A stretch of 17,990 bases of DNA from Acidobacteriaceae bacterium (GCA_003133425.1 PKXI01000209.1:1739-19728), one strand, 5' to 3'; numbered from the stretch's first letter, positions 7,501 to 14,419 are shown. Notes: generated by a model not told the origin, from the sequence alone. A program made the numbers and translations.

Positions 7501-8178
7501 GGAAACCTTTCGGCAGCTCACCGAAACCCAGATGATGGTGCCGTCTTTTCGCTTGTACTGGCTCTCGAACCCCAGAACGGTCCCATGCTCCTCGAGCAGC
7601 CGCACGTACCTTTCGCGATCCAGCGGGTCTACCCAAACATCGCGAGCCGCGTCGGTAACCGAGGCGACAACATCTTCCGGTGAGTCATAGCCCAGCATCT
7701 TCGCAAGCGCTGGATTCGCGGTAATGGACCTGCCCTCGGCAGTTGTCTGAAACATCCCTTCGAGCGCTCGGTCGAAGATGTCCCGATATCTTCTCTCGGC
7801 TTCCAGCAGCGCTTGCTCGGCAATCTTGCGCTCGGTGATGTCTTTGCCAAATACGGAGATGCCGGTGGTTTTTCCGGCGACCACGATCCGGTTGAAGGCC
7901 ATCTCCAGGGTCCGGCCGTCGCGCATACTGTATTCGGTTCGAAAGGCGCCTTCGGCCAGCACGCGCTCATAAAGCGGAGGGAAGATTGCTGCCCGTTCGG
8001 GAGGCAGCAAGTCCGAGGGGAGCATTCCGGCTACCGGCGTGATGCCAAAGCCAGTCTCGAAGGTTTGTTGAAATGCTCGATTGAATGTGATCAAGCGGAA
8101 ATCGCGGTCTACCGACCAGATGAGGTCTTCAGTGCTTTCTATCAGTGCTGACAGATTGGCTTCCGCCTGATTGCGCAT
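4537..8178 (-). CDS. Six-PAS GGDEF-EAL c-di-GMP cyclase/phosphodiesterase
   Basis: This 1213-residue cytosolic sensor has no membrane segment. PAS domains lie at about 1-118, 129-245, 256-373, 389-505, 521-637 and 653-770, several ending in the usual DIT/DIS-type strand. The GGDEF domain (about 777-945) keeps the metal and substrate residues D817, N825, D826 and an intact GGDEF at 858-862. The usual RxxD inhibitory site before it reads SEAD, so product feedback is probably lost. The EAL domain (about 955-1205) keeps E989-A990-L991, N1049, E1084, D1111-D1112, K1132, E1168 and Q1188, so phosphodiesterase activity looks intact. PAS4-6 repeat with an exact 132-residue period. It could make or degrade c-di-GMP depending on ligand; the net direction and ligand are unknown. 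An extended -10 promoter lies about 90 bases upstream. Confidence 0.96.
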   Translation of the reverse strand: MRNQAEANLSALIESTEDLIWSVDRDFRLITFNRAFQQTFETGFGITPVAGMLPSDLLPPERAAIFPPLYERVLAEGAFRTEYSMRDGRTLEMAFNRIVVAGKTTGISVFGKDITERKIAEQALLEAERRYRDIFDRALEGMFQTTAEGRSITANPALAKMLGYDSPEDVVASVTDAARDVWVDPLDRERYVRLLEEHGTVLGFESQYKRKDGTIIWVSVSCRKVSWPDGRTRYFEGFIEDITEHKRVEMAHLDSEERFRETFEQAAVGIIHATFEGLILRCNSRFAEIIGYPLGEIPGKTFQQITPAEHLKESAGVLEQLASSVPGTPSWEKCYVRKDGSLTWVRLTSSVQRDGEGSPLHLVTFVEDINFRKASEQRLLEAQEELRASEARYRTVFQTSLDGISISRRSDGRYLDVNERFLEIVGYTRDEVIGSRSLELGLWENSSDRVPLIDALRRDLSVKDMEARFKRKDGLIVWVLLSVSVIQIEGLSCILGVMRDISAAKDAEEKLEKAQEEIRTSEERYRTVFQASLDGISITQLDNGRYIDVNERFLQIIGFEREEIIGNTSLELGFWQNPANRKSVVEALHLGLPLQDREARFKRKNGEFIWILLSISVIEIEGLPCVLSLMRDISVAKAAELQLVKAQQALRTSEERYRTVFQTSLDPVTITVLSDGRYVDVNPAFLNLLGFERDELVDHTSVELNIWVDRRERENLLEVIQQESLCRNIEARFRKKNGEIFWVLISASVIEIEGVACLLGINRDLSDAKAAEDEIRMLVFYDPLTRLPNRRLLFDRLRQSLAAGMRDRRKQSLLFIDIDHFKTLNDTLGHQVGDLLLQEVARRIAACVSEADTVARLGGDEFVVLLEGLSGKMEDAAEQTGHAAGKIIAAGGEPYLLAGREYHFSFSIGITVYGAQSESAHEILQQAEIAMYQAKAAGRNTMRFFAPALQAAVNARAAMEEDLRQAIKNAEFALYYQPQVDSKGLIGAEALVRWNHPERGLLAPEEFIALAEETGLILPLGDWVLESTCKQIAAWKHRRETAHIAPAVNISARQFRQPAFVDQVLAVLYRTGANPRNLKLELTESILLENVDDVIEKMSALKSHGLTFSLDDFGTGYSSLSYLKRLPLDQLKIDRAFVRDILVDVTSGAIAQTIVSLSRAMGLSVIAEGVEIDEQRQFLAILGCHSFQGYLFSPPLPLEDFERLWLAPLPQSA

Positions 8179-8266
8179 TGACCCCTCTTCGCGTACCGGG
8201 ACGGTCCGATCGCTGACCGGGCTGTCCCCCGTCGACTTTTTGCACTACGGGGAAACTATGTGAGGG

Positions 8267-8275
8267 ATTATAGCA
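8267..8275 (-). promoter_or_regulatory. Extended -10 promoter of the GGDEF-EAL gene
   Basis: On the minus strand the sequence reads TGCTATAAT: a perfect TATAAT at 8272-8267 with the TGn extension. No good -35 is present, as is usual for extended -10 promoters. Transcription would begin near 8260 and leave a leader of about 80 bases. The position in the gap after the metallopeptidase gene suggests that the two minus-strand genes are not simply one operon. Confidence 0.5.
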
Positions 8276-8324
8276 ACGGGAGACTTTCGTTGGCCTTTTC
8301 TTCCCATACAACTTTTCAGGCAGA

Positions 8325-10142
8325 TTAGTTGAGGTGCGCAGCGCTTCTGACTTCGGCGTCGACTACGGCTTTGATGACGCCGCAGTTGGAGAAGAAGTGA
8401 ACCAGATCGCCGGTGAGGGGTTGACGGGACTGTGAAGCAGTGGCCAATGCCGCCGACGGAGTTTCGTGGTCTCCCACCCTTGCGCCGGAATTGCAAAACG
8501 CAGGTCCTTCGACTCGCTGCGCTCGCTCAGGATGACAATCGGATGGGGCACGGAGATGGGAGGTTGCCCCGGCGGGCTGTTGTGTATAGGCCATCTTCAT
8601 TTCGCCCGCGCCCTGGGCGTCGAGAACGAGAGAGGTGAGCTTGCGGGCAAGGTCAAGGGAAAAGCTCTCGGAGATGAAGACGAGGTTTCCGCGGGTAGTG
8701 ATGACGACGGGGCCTTCTGTGGTGCTGAATGCCTGCTCTGCGGAGCGGCCATCGTTGGGAGCAGATGCGTGGGCGGCAACGTCTTCCTTGAGGCCGGAGT
8801 ACTTGCGGCCGAGGCTGTCGGCGTAGAGCTTGGCGAAGGCCTGGGCTGAGGCCGGGTTTCTCCACGCCGCGAGATAAAAGAGAGCCAGGGATTTTGTGCT
8901 GCTTTGCTCTGCCGGCGATTTAGCGCTGCGCACCTGACCGGCCCAATAGAGGCCGCCGTTCCAGGCTGGTGACAGATTGCGCGAGGCCTCGTCGCCGCCG
9001 AAAAGTTTGGTGAGAATGTGCACGTCGAGCTGACCGACCTGGCCGATGTCGTAAGGCTGGTAAAGCTTGTCGACGAGGGGATGGATGTCGGGCAGCAGAG
9101 GCACTGAGGGGATGTGGTGCTTTTCGTATTCGCGGGGGTTGATGATCTCCCAACTCGAGGTTGGCGGATGGTCGAGCGCTCCGCTAAAAGCAGCGGTCTT
9201 TCCCTGGTCCATCCACACATCCTGTTCGAAGCTCAGGCCTTCACGATAGGGAAACAGCATGGACTCGGAGAGCAGCAGGGGAGCGCGGGCCATGACGGGC
9301 GAGTTCTCCGATCCATTCATCTGCTGTTTCAGGACGTCCATGACTTCCGGATCCTTGACGAGGCTCTTGCCCAGCGGCTTGAGGATGTAATTCATCATGA
9401 TGGCCGTGGCCTGGCCCTCGGCGACAGCGTCGCGTGCGGTGTCCATCTCGTCCTTGGCCAGGTGGTCTGTGTCGCCGGCCGAGTCAACAGAAACGTCGTC
9501 GGGAGTCTGGTCGTCCCACTTCTCAAGGTCGGAGTGCTGGTCCTGTAGAGCGTGGGTCAGCTCGTGGGCCAGCACCGGCTTCTGTTCGTCGATATCGACC
9601 CAGTCGAGCATGTTGACGGTCTTGGTCTTGGAGTCGTAGTAGGCCTCGATCTGCTCTTTGAGCAGCGCCAGCAGAAATGGCTTGAGCGCGAAATCGCGGT
9701 CAAGTAGGCCAAACTTCTTGAGCACAATTTCGTCGCGCTGGAGGCGTTTTGCATCCTGATCCTCATTGAATTTTTCTTCGAGGTAACTCTCCACTGCGGT
9801 GCGGGTGGTGAGCTGGCGCTTGACGGTGTTCTTGACGGGCAGCCCGGTCTCATCGGAGGAGAATTTGATGAGTTCGTCGACCAGTGAGAAAAGCTGCTTT
9901 GCCTGCTCAGCGGTGATGCGGGCCGGCGCTTTGGCGCTGTCCGGGGCCTGGGCCGGGCTGGATTGGGAGGGTCTGGGCGAGGTTTCCTGTTTGGCGGGCG
10001 GGGTCGTTTGCTGTGCGGCGGCGGTGGTTGCCGCAAGGCAAAGGGCTACCGCCCAGGCACATACCTGTCCCCACACGAAAACGGCACATTGGCGCTGGTC
10101 CTGCAAGGCCGCTGCCTGCTTCTTGCTCGTCAATTCGCCCAA
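8325..10142 (-). CDS. Exported HExxH metallopeptidase-like protein, family not recognised
   Basis: I do not recognise a named family. From the preferred TTG start at 10142 the protein has 605 residues. It opens with GELTSKKQ, a hydrophobic stretch (CAWAVALCLAA) and AAA-QQ, a plausible signal peptide, followed by a Pro/Ser/Gln-rich linker. The zinc-site signature is LAHELTHALQDQH, with His193, Glu194 and His197. A third ligand of gluzincin type is likely at Glu242 in AVAEGQATAIM. This indicates a periplasmic or secreted zinc peptidase, but activity is inferred. Near the C-terminus, residues about 531-559 are encoded by repeat R4, so the tail after about residue 528 is likely to be repeat-derived or split by the repeat. 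TTG at 10142 has AAGGGAG five bases upstream; the alternative ATG at 10244 adds 34 residues without a good Shine-Dalgarno and would bury the signal peptide. Confidence 0.72.
   Translation of the reverse strand: MGELTSKKQAAALQDQRQCAVFVWGQVCAWAVALCLAATTAAAQQTTPPAKQETSPRPSQSSPAQAPDSAKAPARITAEQAKQLFSLVDELIKFSSDETGLPVKNTVKRQLTTRTAVESYLEEKFNEDQDAKRLQRDEIVLKKFGLLDRDFALKPFLLALLKEQIEAYYDSKTKTVNMLDWVDIDEQKPVLAHELTHALQDQHSDLEKWDDQTPDDVSVDSAGDTDHLAKDEMDTARDAVAEGQATAIMMNYILKPLGKSLVKDPEVMDVLKQQMNGSENSPVMARAPLLLSESMLFPYREGLSFEQDVWMDQGKTAAFSGALDHPPTSSWEIINPREYEKHHIPSVPLLPDIHPLVDKLYQPYDIGQVGQLDVHILTKLFGGDEASRNLSPAWNGGLYWAGQVRSAKSPAEQSSTKSLALFYLAAWRNPASAQAFAKLYADSLGRKYSGLKEDVAAHASAPNDGRSAEQAFSTTEGPVVITTRGNLVFISESFSLDLARKLTSLVLDAQGAGEMKMAYTQQPAGATSHLRAPSDCHPERAQRVEGPAFCNSGARVGDHETPSAALATASQSRQPLTGDLVHFFSNCGVIKAVVDAEVRSAAHLN
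8468..8551. repeat. Composite repeat R4: 43-bp family ends around a second repeat, inside a gene
   Basis: The outer ends match the 43-bp family: ctcccacccttgcg on the left and ggatggggcac on the right. Between them, at 8503-8536, sits a different element, ggtccttcgactcgctgcg then ctcgctcaggatgac. I recognise that inner sequence from memory as a widely dispersed repeat in acidobacterial and other GC-rich genomes, often seen translated as ERSESKDL or PERAQRVEG. It is read without a stop on the minus strand as part of the metallopeptidase-like protein. Confidence 0.75.
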
Positions 10143-10147
10143 GTCAT

Positions 10148-10154
10148 CTCCCTT
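10148..10154 (-). promoter_or_regulatory. Shine-Dalgarno that supports a TTG start for the metallopeptidase
   Basis: On the minus strand AAGGGAG lies five bases before a TTG at 10142-10140. This start places two lysines directly before the hydrophobic core of the predicted signal peptide. The upstream in-frame ATG at 10244 lacks comparable support. Confidence 0.5.
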
Positions 10155-10256
10155 TGGTGTGGCTGCTTGTTTGCCGGATTTCCAGTTTTTGCCCGGCTGG
10201 GGGTCTTGCCGGGCTTCATGACATTCCGGCCGGCCCCGGAGCATCTACTCCAAGGC

Positions 10257-10262
10257 TATAAT
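10257..10262 (+). promoter_or_regulatory. Possible -10 box (TATAAT) before the ygfZ-like gene
   Basis: A perfect TATAAT lies at 10257-10262, but no convincing -35 or TGn extension is present. If real, transcription would begin near 10269, just after the in-frame ATG at 10267. That argues that translation begins at the next ATG, 10327. Confidence 0.35.
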
Positions 10263-10326
10263 CAGGATGCGGTCCGGCGCCAAGTTCGAGCGGAAAAACT
10301 ATACCGGACGGCAGAAAAGTTTTCCT

Positions 10327-11535
10327 ATGACCGATACCGGCCTTGCCGTAACAATACAGCCCACTGCGCTGGCCACGCTGCTGGGATCATCACTTACTCC
10401 TCACGAACTTGTCGCCTACCGCGGCGCGCTTACGCCACGGTTGTTTGACGCGCCGGAGAGTGAAATAGCGGCGCTTGTCCGGGGAGCTGCGATACACGAC
10501 CTGGGCTGGATGCGGCGCGTGGCCGTGCGCGGTGAAGATCGCTTCCGCTGGTTGAGCGGGATGGTGACGAATTCAGTCAACGATCTGTTTCCGAATACCG
10601 GGGCATGGAACCTGGTGTTGAACGCGCAGGGGCGGATTCAGGGCGATCTGACAGTGTGGCGGGAGGGCGAGGAACTTTCACCGCTGCGGCGAAATCCTGT
10701 TGCCGCCCTCCCTGAGAAACCCGATCCTGAGCGGGGAACACCCTTCGCCGGGGAGTCCGGACTGGAGTTGGAGATTGCGGCCGATCAGTATGAAAAGCTG
10801 ATGGCGCACCTGAACCAATTCATCATCATGGACGATGTGGAACTGGTTCCGCTGGGCGATGAACAGTTGGTGGAGCCGGCCTCGCTGGCGGTAGTGGGCC
10901 TTTCCGGTCCCCCTGCCAATGAGGTATTGGAGCGGTTGGGCCTGCCGGTGTTTGCGCACCCGATGATGGGCAAGTCTGTGGAGTGGAACGGGCTTGAAAT
11001 GAGGATTCTGCGCGGCTACGGCGTGCTGGTGCCGCACTATGAACTCTGGGTGCCACTGGCAAAACTGGGGTCGCTGTGGAGGGGTCTGCGCACCGGCGGT
11101 GCAACTCCGGTGGGCTGCGAGGCGGTGGAGAAGCTGCGCATTGCCGAAGGGATTCCGGCTTACGGCATCGATATTGCAGAACGCGATCTTCCGCAGGAAA
11201 CTTCGCAGATGCGGGCCCTGCATTTCAGCAAGGGCTGCTACCTGGGCCAGGAGATTGTGGAGCGCATCCGTTCGCGCGGGAGCGTTCACAGGCACTTGCG
11301 GCCGCTCGAACTGACCGGGCCCGTGCCCGAGAGCGGGACGGAGATGCATCAGCAGGACGGATCAACCGCCGGACAGATTACGAGTACCGCGGAGTTGCCG
11401 TTAAAGGCTGGGAGCCGCGTGTTTGCGTTGGGCATGGTGCGCGCCGAAGCAGAAGCAAAGAACCAGACATTTTCTTACACGGCGGGAACGGCCACGGGCT
11501 CAGCCCGCATTCTGGCCGAGCCGCCAACCCTTTGA
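10327..11535 (+). CDS. ygfZ: YgfZ/GcvT-domain folate-binding protein
   Basis: This protein of 402 residues belongs to the YgfZ family, homologous to the T-protein of glycine cleavage. YgfZ proteins bind tetrahydrofolate and help maintain or repair certain Fe-S enzymes. The diagnostic motif KGCYLGQE is intact at residues 302-309, with the Cys needed for function in the family. The earlier blocks WLSGMVTNSV, LVLNAQGRIQGDL and FIIMDDVEL are also typical. About 30 residues (117-147, bases 10675-10767) between REGEE and LEIAADQ have no place in the family as I know it and look like an insertion. Codon start 10267 is possible but lies five bases after a TATAAT and has no spaced Shine-Dalgarno, so 10327 is preferred. 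The gene is divergent from the metallopeptidase gene. Confidence 0.9.
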   Translation: MTDTGLAVTIQPTALATLLGSSLTPHELVAYRGALTPRLFDAPESEIAALVRGAAIHDLGWMRRVAVRGEDRFRWLSGMVTNSVNDLFPNTGAWNLVLNAQGRIQGDLTVWREGEELSPLRRNPVAALPEKPDPERGTPFAGESGLELEIAADQYEKLMAHLNQFIIMDDVELVPLGDEQLVEPASLAVVGLSGPPANEVLERLGLPVFAHPMMGKSVEWNGLEMRILRGYGVLVPHYELWVPLAKLGSLWRGLRTGGATPVGCEAVEKLRIAEGIPAYGIDIAERDLPQETSQMRALHFSKGCYLGQEIVERIRSRGSVHRHLRPLELTGPVPESGTEMHQQDGSTAGQITSTAELPLKAGSRVFALGMVRAEAEAKNQTFSYTAGTATGSARILAEPPTL

Positions 11536-11639
11536 GGCGAAGCGGCAACTCATAGGGAAGCAGATACCAGGTGCAGCATCCAGACTTGGAGCATAAGAAG
11601 CGTTAGCGAGCCAGCAAGATCGGCTGGAAACCAGGAGCC

Positions 11640-12272
11640 ATGAGCGAAACCCCGAAGTTTGAAGTGATTGACCGCCGCAAGATGAAGGCGGAAGAAGAGC
11701 AGGTAAGCCAAAAGGCGGGCGCGCAGGCGCCGCCGGCTCCAACTGAAACGCCGAGCGCACCGGCTGAACCCGGAGCAGGGCCGCGGCTGGTGGTGAACGA
11801 GGGCCGGAATTCTGGCGCGGCTGTACCACAGCAAGGCGCAAGAGCGACGGAGGAAGAGCAGGAGTTGCCTCCCGCGCCGACAGCCCAGGAAAGCACCGAA
11901 CAGAAGGCCGCTTACGATGCTTCGTCGCAGCGTCTTGAAGAACTGATTCGTGCGCAGAATCCTGCCGTTGGCGCCCAGCCGCCGGTGGGCTTCGAGCACC
12001 TGGTGCAGCAGTTCTACGTTTCCGCCATGATCCAGATGGGCGCCGGAACGCAGGACGGGCAGCGTCCGCGCGTGGATATTCTGGGCGCGCGCACCACCAT
12101 CGACCTGCTTGGAGTGCTGGCCGAGAAGACCAAGGGAAACCTGACCGAAGCCGAGGACCGCACCCTGCAAACGGTGCTGTTTGAGGCGCGCATGGCTTTC
12201 ATGGAACTGACCAGCATGATCAACCTGCAGGCCATGCAGCCGCCGGCGCCACCGCCGCCGGGGAAAAAGTAA
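11640..12272 (+). CDS. DUF1844 domain protein
   Basis: This 210-residue protein has two parts. Residues 1-105 are low-complexity, rich in Ala, Pro, Glu and Gln, and probably disordered. Residues 117-192 match DUF1844: FEHLVQQFYVSAMIQMG, then PRVDILGARTTIDLLGVL, then EKTKGNLTEAEDRTLQ and LFEARMAFMEL. The domain's function is unknown. It is common in Acidobacteria and deltaproteobacterial-type genomes. The tail is a short proline run before GKK. No signal peptide or membrane segment is present. AGGAG at 11633-11637 lies only two bases before the ATG, which is close for a Shine-Dalgarno. The gene follows ygfZ by 104 bases and may share its transcript. Confidence 0.85.
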   Translation: MSETPKFEVIDRRKMKAEEEQVSQKAGAQAPPAPTETPSAPAEPGAGPRLVVNEGRNSGAAVPQQGARATEEEQELPPAPTAQESTEQKAAYDASSQRLEELIRAQNPAVGAQPPVGFEHLVQQFYVSAMIQMGAGTQDGQRPRVDILGARTTIDLLGVLAEKTKGNLTEAEDRTLQTVLFEARMAFMELTSMINLQAMQPPAPPPPGKK

Positions 12273-12314
12273 AGAGCAGGGACCGAGGGAACAAGGGGCC
12301 AAGGGAACAAGAAT

Positions 12315-12502
12315 GCTTCTAGCTGCTAGCTTGAGGCTCGCGGCGGGAAGCCAGGAGCTAGAGCATTTTCGGAATACACGTAGCCTTTTTAAGAGCATTG
12401 AAAGGTGGCTTTTTCTTGAGGAAAAAGCCACTTAGCATAGTGCCTTCGGTCTACACCAATCCCGAAAATGCTATAGCGGCTAGAAGCTAGAGGCTAGAAG
12501 CT
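12315..12502. repeat. Nested long palindrome, MITE-like
   Basis: Three tiers of inverted repeat share a centre near 12417. The outer tier pairs gcttctagc (12315-12323) and ctagctt (12326-12332) with the gctagaagc and aagctag units at 12484-12501. The middle tier pairs ctagagcattttcgg (12358-12372) with ccgaaaatgctatag (12462-12476), 14 of 15 matching. The inner tier is an 11-bp perfect stem, gtggctttttc (12405-12415) and gaaaaagccac (12421-12431), with loop ttgag. TA dinucleotides flank the middle tier. The structure resembles a small non-autonomous element of the kind related to IS630. No transposase ORF is present. Its right end lies four bases before the start codon of the MBL hydrolase gene. 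Confidence 0.65.
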
Positions 12503-12506
12503 CACG

Positions 12507-13382
12507 ATGGAAGGCCTGCTGACATTTCTGGGAACAGGAACTTCGATGGGAGTTCCGACGCTGGGGTGCGCGTGCGCGGTGTGCACGTCGGCCGACCCGC
12601 ATGACCGGCGGCTGAGGCCTTCAGTGCTGCTGCGCTGGAATGAACCTGACGATGAGACTGTAAGCCTGCCACCCTTTGCGCAGAAGGAAGCGGAAAGGAT
12701 GGGCCACGGGGCGCTTGTGGGGAACGGGCGCGAGCGCGTGGTGGTGATTGATACCGGCCCGGACTTCCGCGAACAGGCCCTGCGCGCCGGGGTCAGACGC
12801 ATTGATGCTGTGCTTTATACGCACGCGCACGCCGACCACATTCTGGGCCTGGACGATCTGCGGCCGCTTAGCTTCACGGCTTTTCACGAGGGCGGACCTA
12901 TTCCGCTCTACGCGACTGAGGAGACGGCGAGAGTGTTGAGGCATGTCTACGATTACACTTTTTCGCCGCAGGCCACGTATTCCAACCGCGCCCGGGTGCA
13001 ACTGGAACTGCTTGGCGAGCGGACGAAGGTTCAAGGGGTGGAGTTTGTGCGCGTTCCTGTGATGCATGGAGATATGGAGATCTCGGGATTTCGCTTTGGC
13101 GATTCCGCGTACCTGACCGACGTCAGCGCGATTCCCGAAGCAAGCTTTGCGCTGCTGGAGGGGCTGGAGCATGTGGTGCTCTCAGCCCTGCGTCACAAGC
13201 CGCATCCCAGTCACGCCACACTGGAGCAGGCGCTGGGCTGGGCGCGGCGCATCGGAGCCAGGCACACCTGGCTTACCCACATCGCCCACGAACTGGGCCA
13301 CGAAGAGACTAGCCGCATGCTGCCGGATGATGTGCGGCTGGCCTACGACGGGCTGACGATTCCCGTGAGCGTGAGCCTGTGA
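12507..13382 (+). CDS. PhnP-like metallo-beta-lactamase-fold hydrolase
   Basis: This 291-residue enzyme has the metallo-beta-lactamase fold. It opens with LLTFLGTGTSMGVPTLGC and the cysteine cluster C21-x-C23-x2-C26, as in PhnP-type phosphodiesterases. The metal-binding motif HAHADH lies at 106-111, with further ligands His187 (VMHGD), Asp205 (LTDVS) and His258 (LTHIAHELGH). PhnP cleaves a cyclic phosphate of phosphoribose; no phn genes lie nearby, so the substrate is open. Residues about 46-76 interrupt the family pattern between the RLRPSVLLRW strand and VVVIDTGPDFREQ, and residues 53-67 are encoded by repeat R5. The insert is in frame and the catalytic residues are intact, so the enzyme is probably active. 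Its stop lies four bases before the RibF start, so the two genes are probably co-transcribed. Confidence 0.88.
   Translation: MEGLLTFLGTGTSMGVPTLGCACAVCTSADPHDRRLRPSVLLRWNEPDDETVSLPPFAQKEAERMGHGALVGNGRERVVVIDTGPDFREQALRAGVRRIDAVLYTHAHADHILGLDDLRPLSFTAFHEGGPIPLYATEETARVLRHVYDYTFSPQATYSNRARVQLELLGERTKVQGVEFVRVPVMHGDMEISGFRFGDSAYLTDVSAIPEASFALLEGLEHVVLSALRHKPHPSHATLEQALGWARRIGARHTWLTHIAHELGHEETSRMLPDDVRLAYDGLTIPVSVSL
12665..12707. repeat. 43-bp palindromic repeat, copy R5, inside the MBL hydrolase gene
   Basis: The 43 bases start cctgccaccctttgcgcag and end ggatgggccac, the same length and framing as R1-R3. They encode SLPPFAQKEAERMGH (residues 53-67). The intergenic copy R3 read in the same repeat frame gives FPPLRQKQSARMGH. 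The match includes PP, QK and RMGH at the same spacing. Confidence 0.75.
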
Positions 13383-13386
13383 ACCT

Positions 13387-14367
13387 ATGAACGAAGGCCC
13401 TTCCAGCATGACGACCGAAAATCCCGGGTTTTCCGTATTCAATTCGATTGCGGAGATACGCGCGGGCTTTGGCCCTTCGGTGGCTGCAATCGGCAACTTC
13501 GACGGGGTGCACCTGGGCCATCGCGAGATTCTTGCGGCGGTGGTGGAAGAGGCGCGGGCGTCTGGTGCGCGCGCGGTTGCCATCACGTTCGATCCGCACC
13601 CGGAAAAGTACCTGCGGCCTGAACATGCGCCGCCGCTGTTGACGCCTATGCCTGAGCGGCTGCGGCTGCTGGGCGGCACGGGCATCGATGCGGTTGTGGT
13701 GCTGACTTTTGATGCGGCGCTCAAGAATCTTTCGGCCAGGGATTTTGCGCATCGGATTCTCGCCGGGGCGCTGGGCGTTCGGGCACTGCACGAGGGGCAC
13801 AGCTTCCGGCTTGGCCGCGGTGCGGAAGCTGGCGTGAAAGAGCTCAGCGAGCTTGGCGCGGAGCTGGGGTTTGCCGTGCGCGTACACGAAGCGGTGCGGG
13901 TGCGCGGGTTGGAGGTTTCCAGTTCGGCTATCCGGGCGCTGGTGGCCGCGGGCGACATGCGCAAGGCACGATGGATGCTGGGCAGGCCTTTCGCAGTGCT
14001 CTCCATACAGGCTCGCGGACGCGGAATCGGCACGCGGTTGCTGGTTCCCACGGTGAACCTGGCGCCGTATGACGGACTGCTGCCAGCCTTCGGAGTTTAT
14101 GTAACCCGGCTTAAAGTGGGCGGGCGCGCGTTTCAGGCAGTGACGAATGTGGGCAACCGGCCGACATTCGGCGAGGCTTCGTTTGCCGTGGAGTCGCACA
14201 TTTTGGATTTTGAGCCAATCGAGATAAGCGACACGACACCGATTGAGCTTGAGTTTCTGCTACGCCTGCGCGGGGAGATTGAGTGGCCTTCGCTGGAGGC
14301 GTTGAAGGCGCAGATCTTCAAAGATGTGGCGAGGGCTAAGAGATACTTTCGGTTAAGCAGCTTCTAG
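13387..14367 (+). CDS. ribF: Bifunctional riboflavin kinase/FAD synthetase
   Basis: RibF phosphorylates riboflavin to FMN and adenylates FMN to FAD. The 326-residue length is typical. The N-terminal nucleotidyltransferase domain carries GNFDGVHLGHR at 36-46, the TFDPHPEKYLRP block (67-78) and SSSAIR at 178-183. The C-terminal kinase domain has the metal and ATP-binding PTVN at 221-224, then FGVYVTRL, VTNVGNRPTFG (252-262), HILDF and a final QIFKDVARAK helix. The loop before PTVN (GRGIGTRLLV) is longer than the usual GRxLGFPT form. The start is four bases after the MBL hydrolase stop; no strong Shine-Dalgarno is present, which fits translational coupling. A second ATG at residue 8 is possible. 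The final step supplies FMN and FAD to the whole cell. Confidence 0.95.
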   Translation: MNEGPSSMTTENPGFSVFNSIAEIRAGFGPSVAAIGNFDGVHLGHREILAAVVEEARASGARAVAITFDPHPEKYLRPEHAPPLLTPMPERLRLLGGTGIDAVVVLTFDAALKNLSARDFAHRILAGALGVRALHEGHSFRLGRGAEAGVKELSELGAELGFAVRVHEAVRVRGLEVSSSAIRALVAAGDMRKARWMLGRPFAVLSIQARGRGIGTRLLVPTVNLAPYDGLLPAFGVYVTRLKVGGRAFQAVTNVGNRPTFGEASFAVESHILDFEPIEISDTTPIELEFLLRLRGEIEWPSLEALKAQIFKDVARAKRYFRLSSF

Positions 14368-14419
14368 ATTCTTCTTCGCGTTCGATTACTTTTGATCGGT
14401 TTTGTTTTGTTCGCTCTTC

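Noticed and set aside
12405..12431. Rho-independent terminator after the DUF1844 gene
   Set aside because: The 11-bp stem is strong, but the arm is not followed by a run of T on either strand, and the stem is the core of a larger palindrome.
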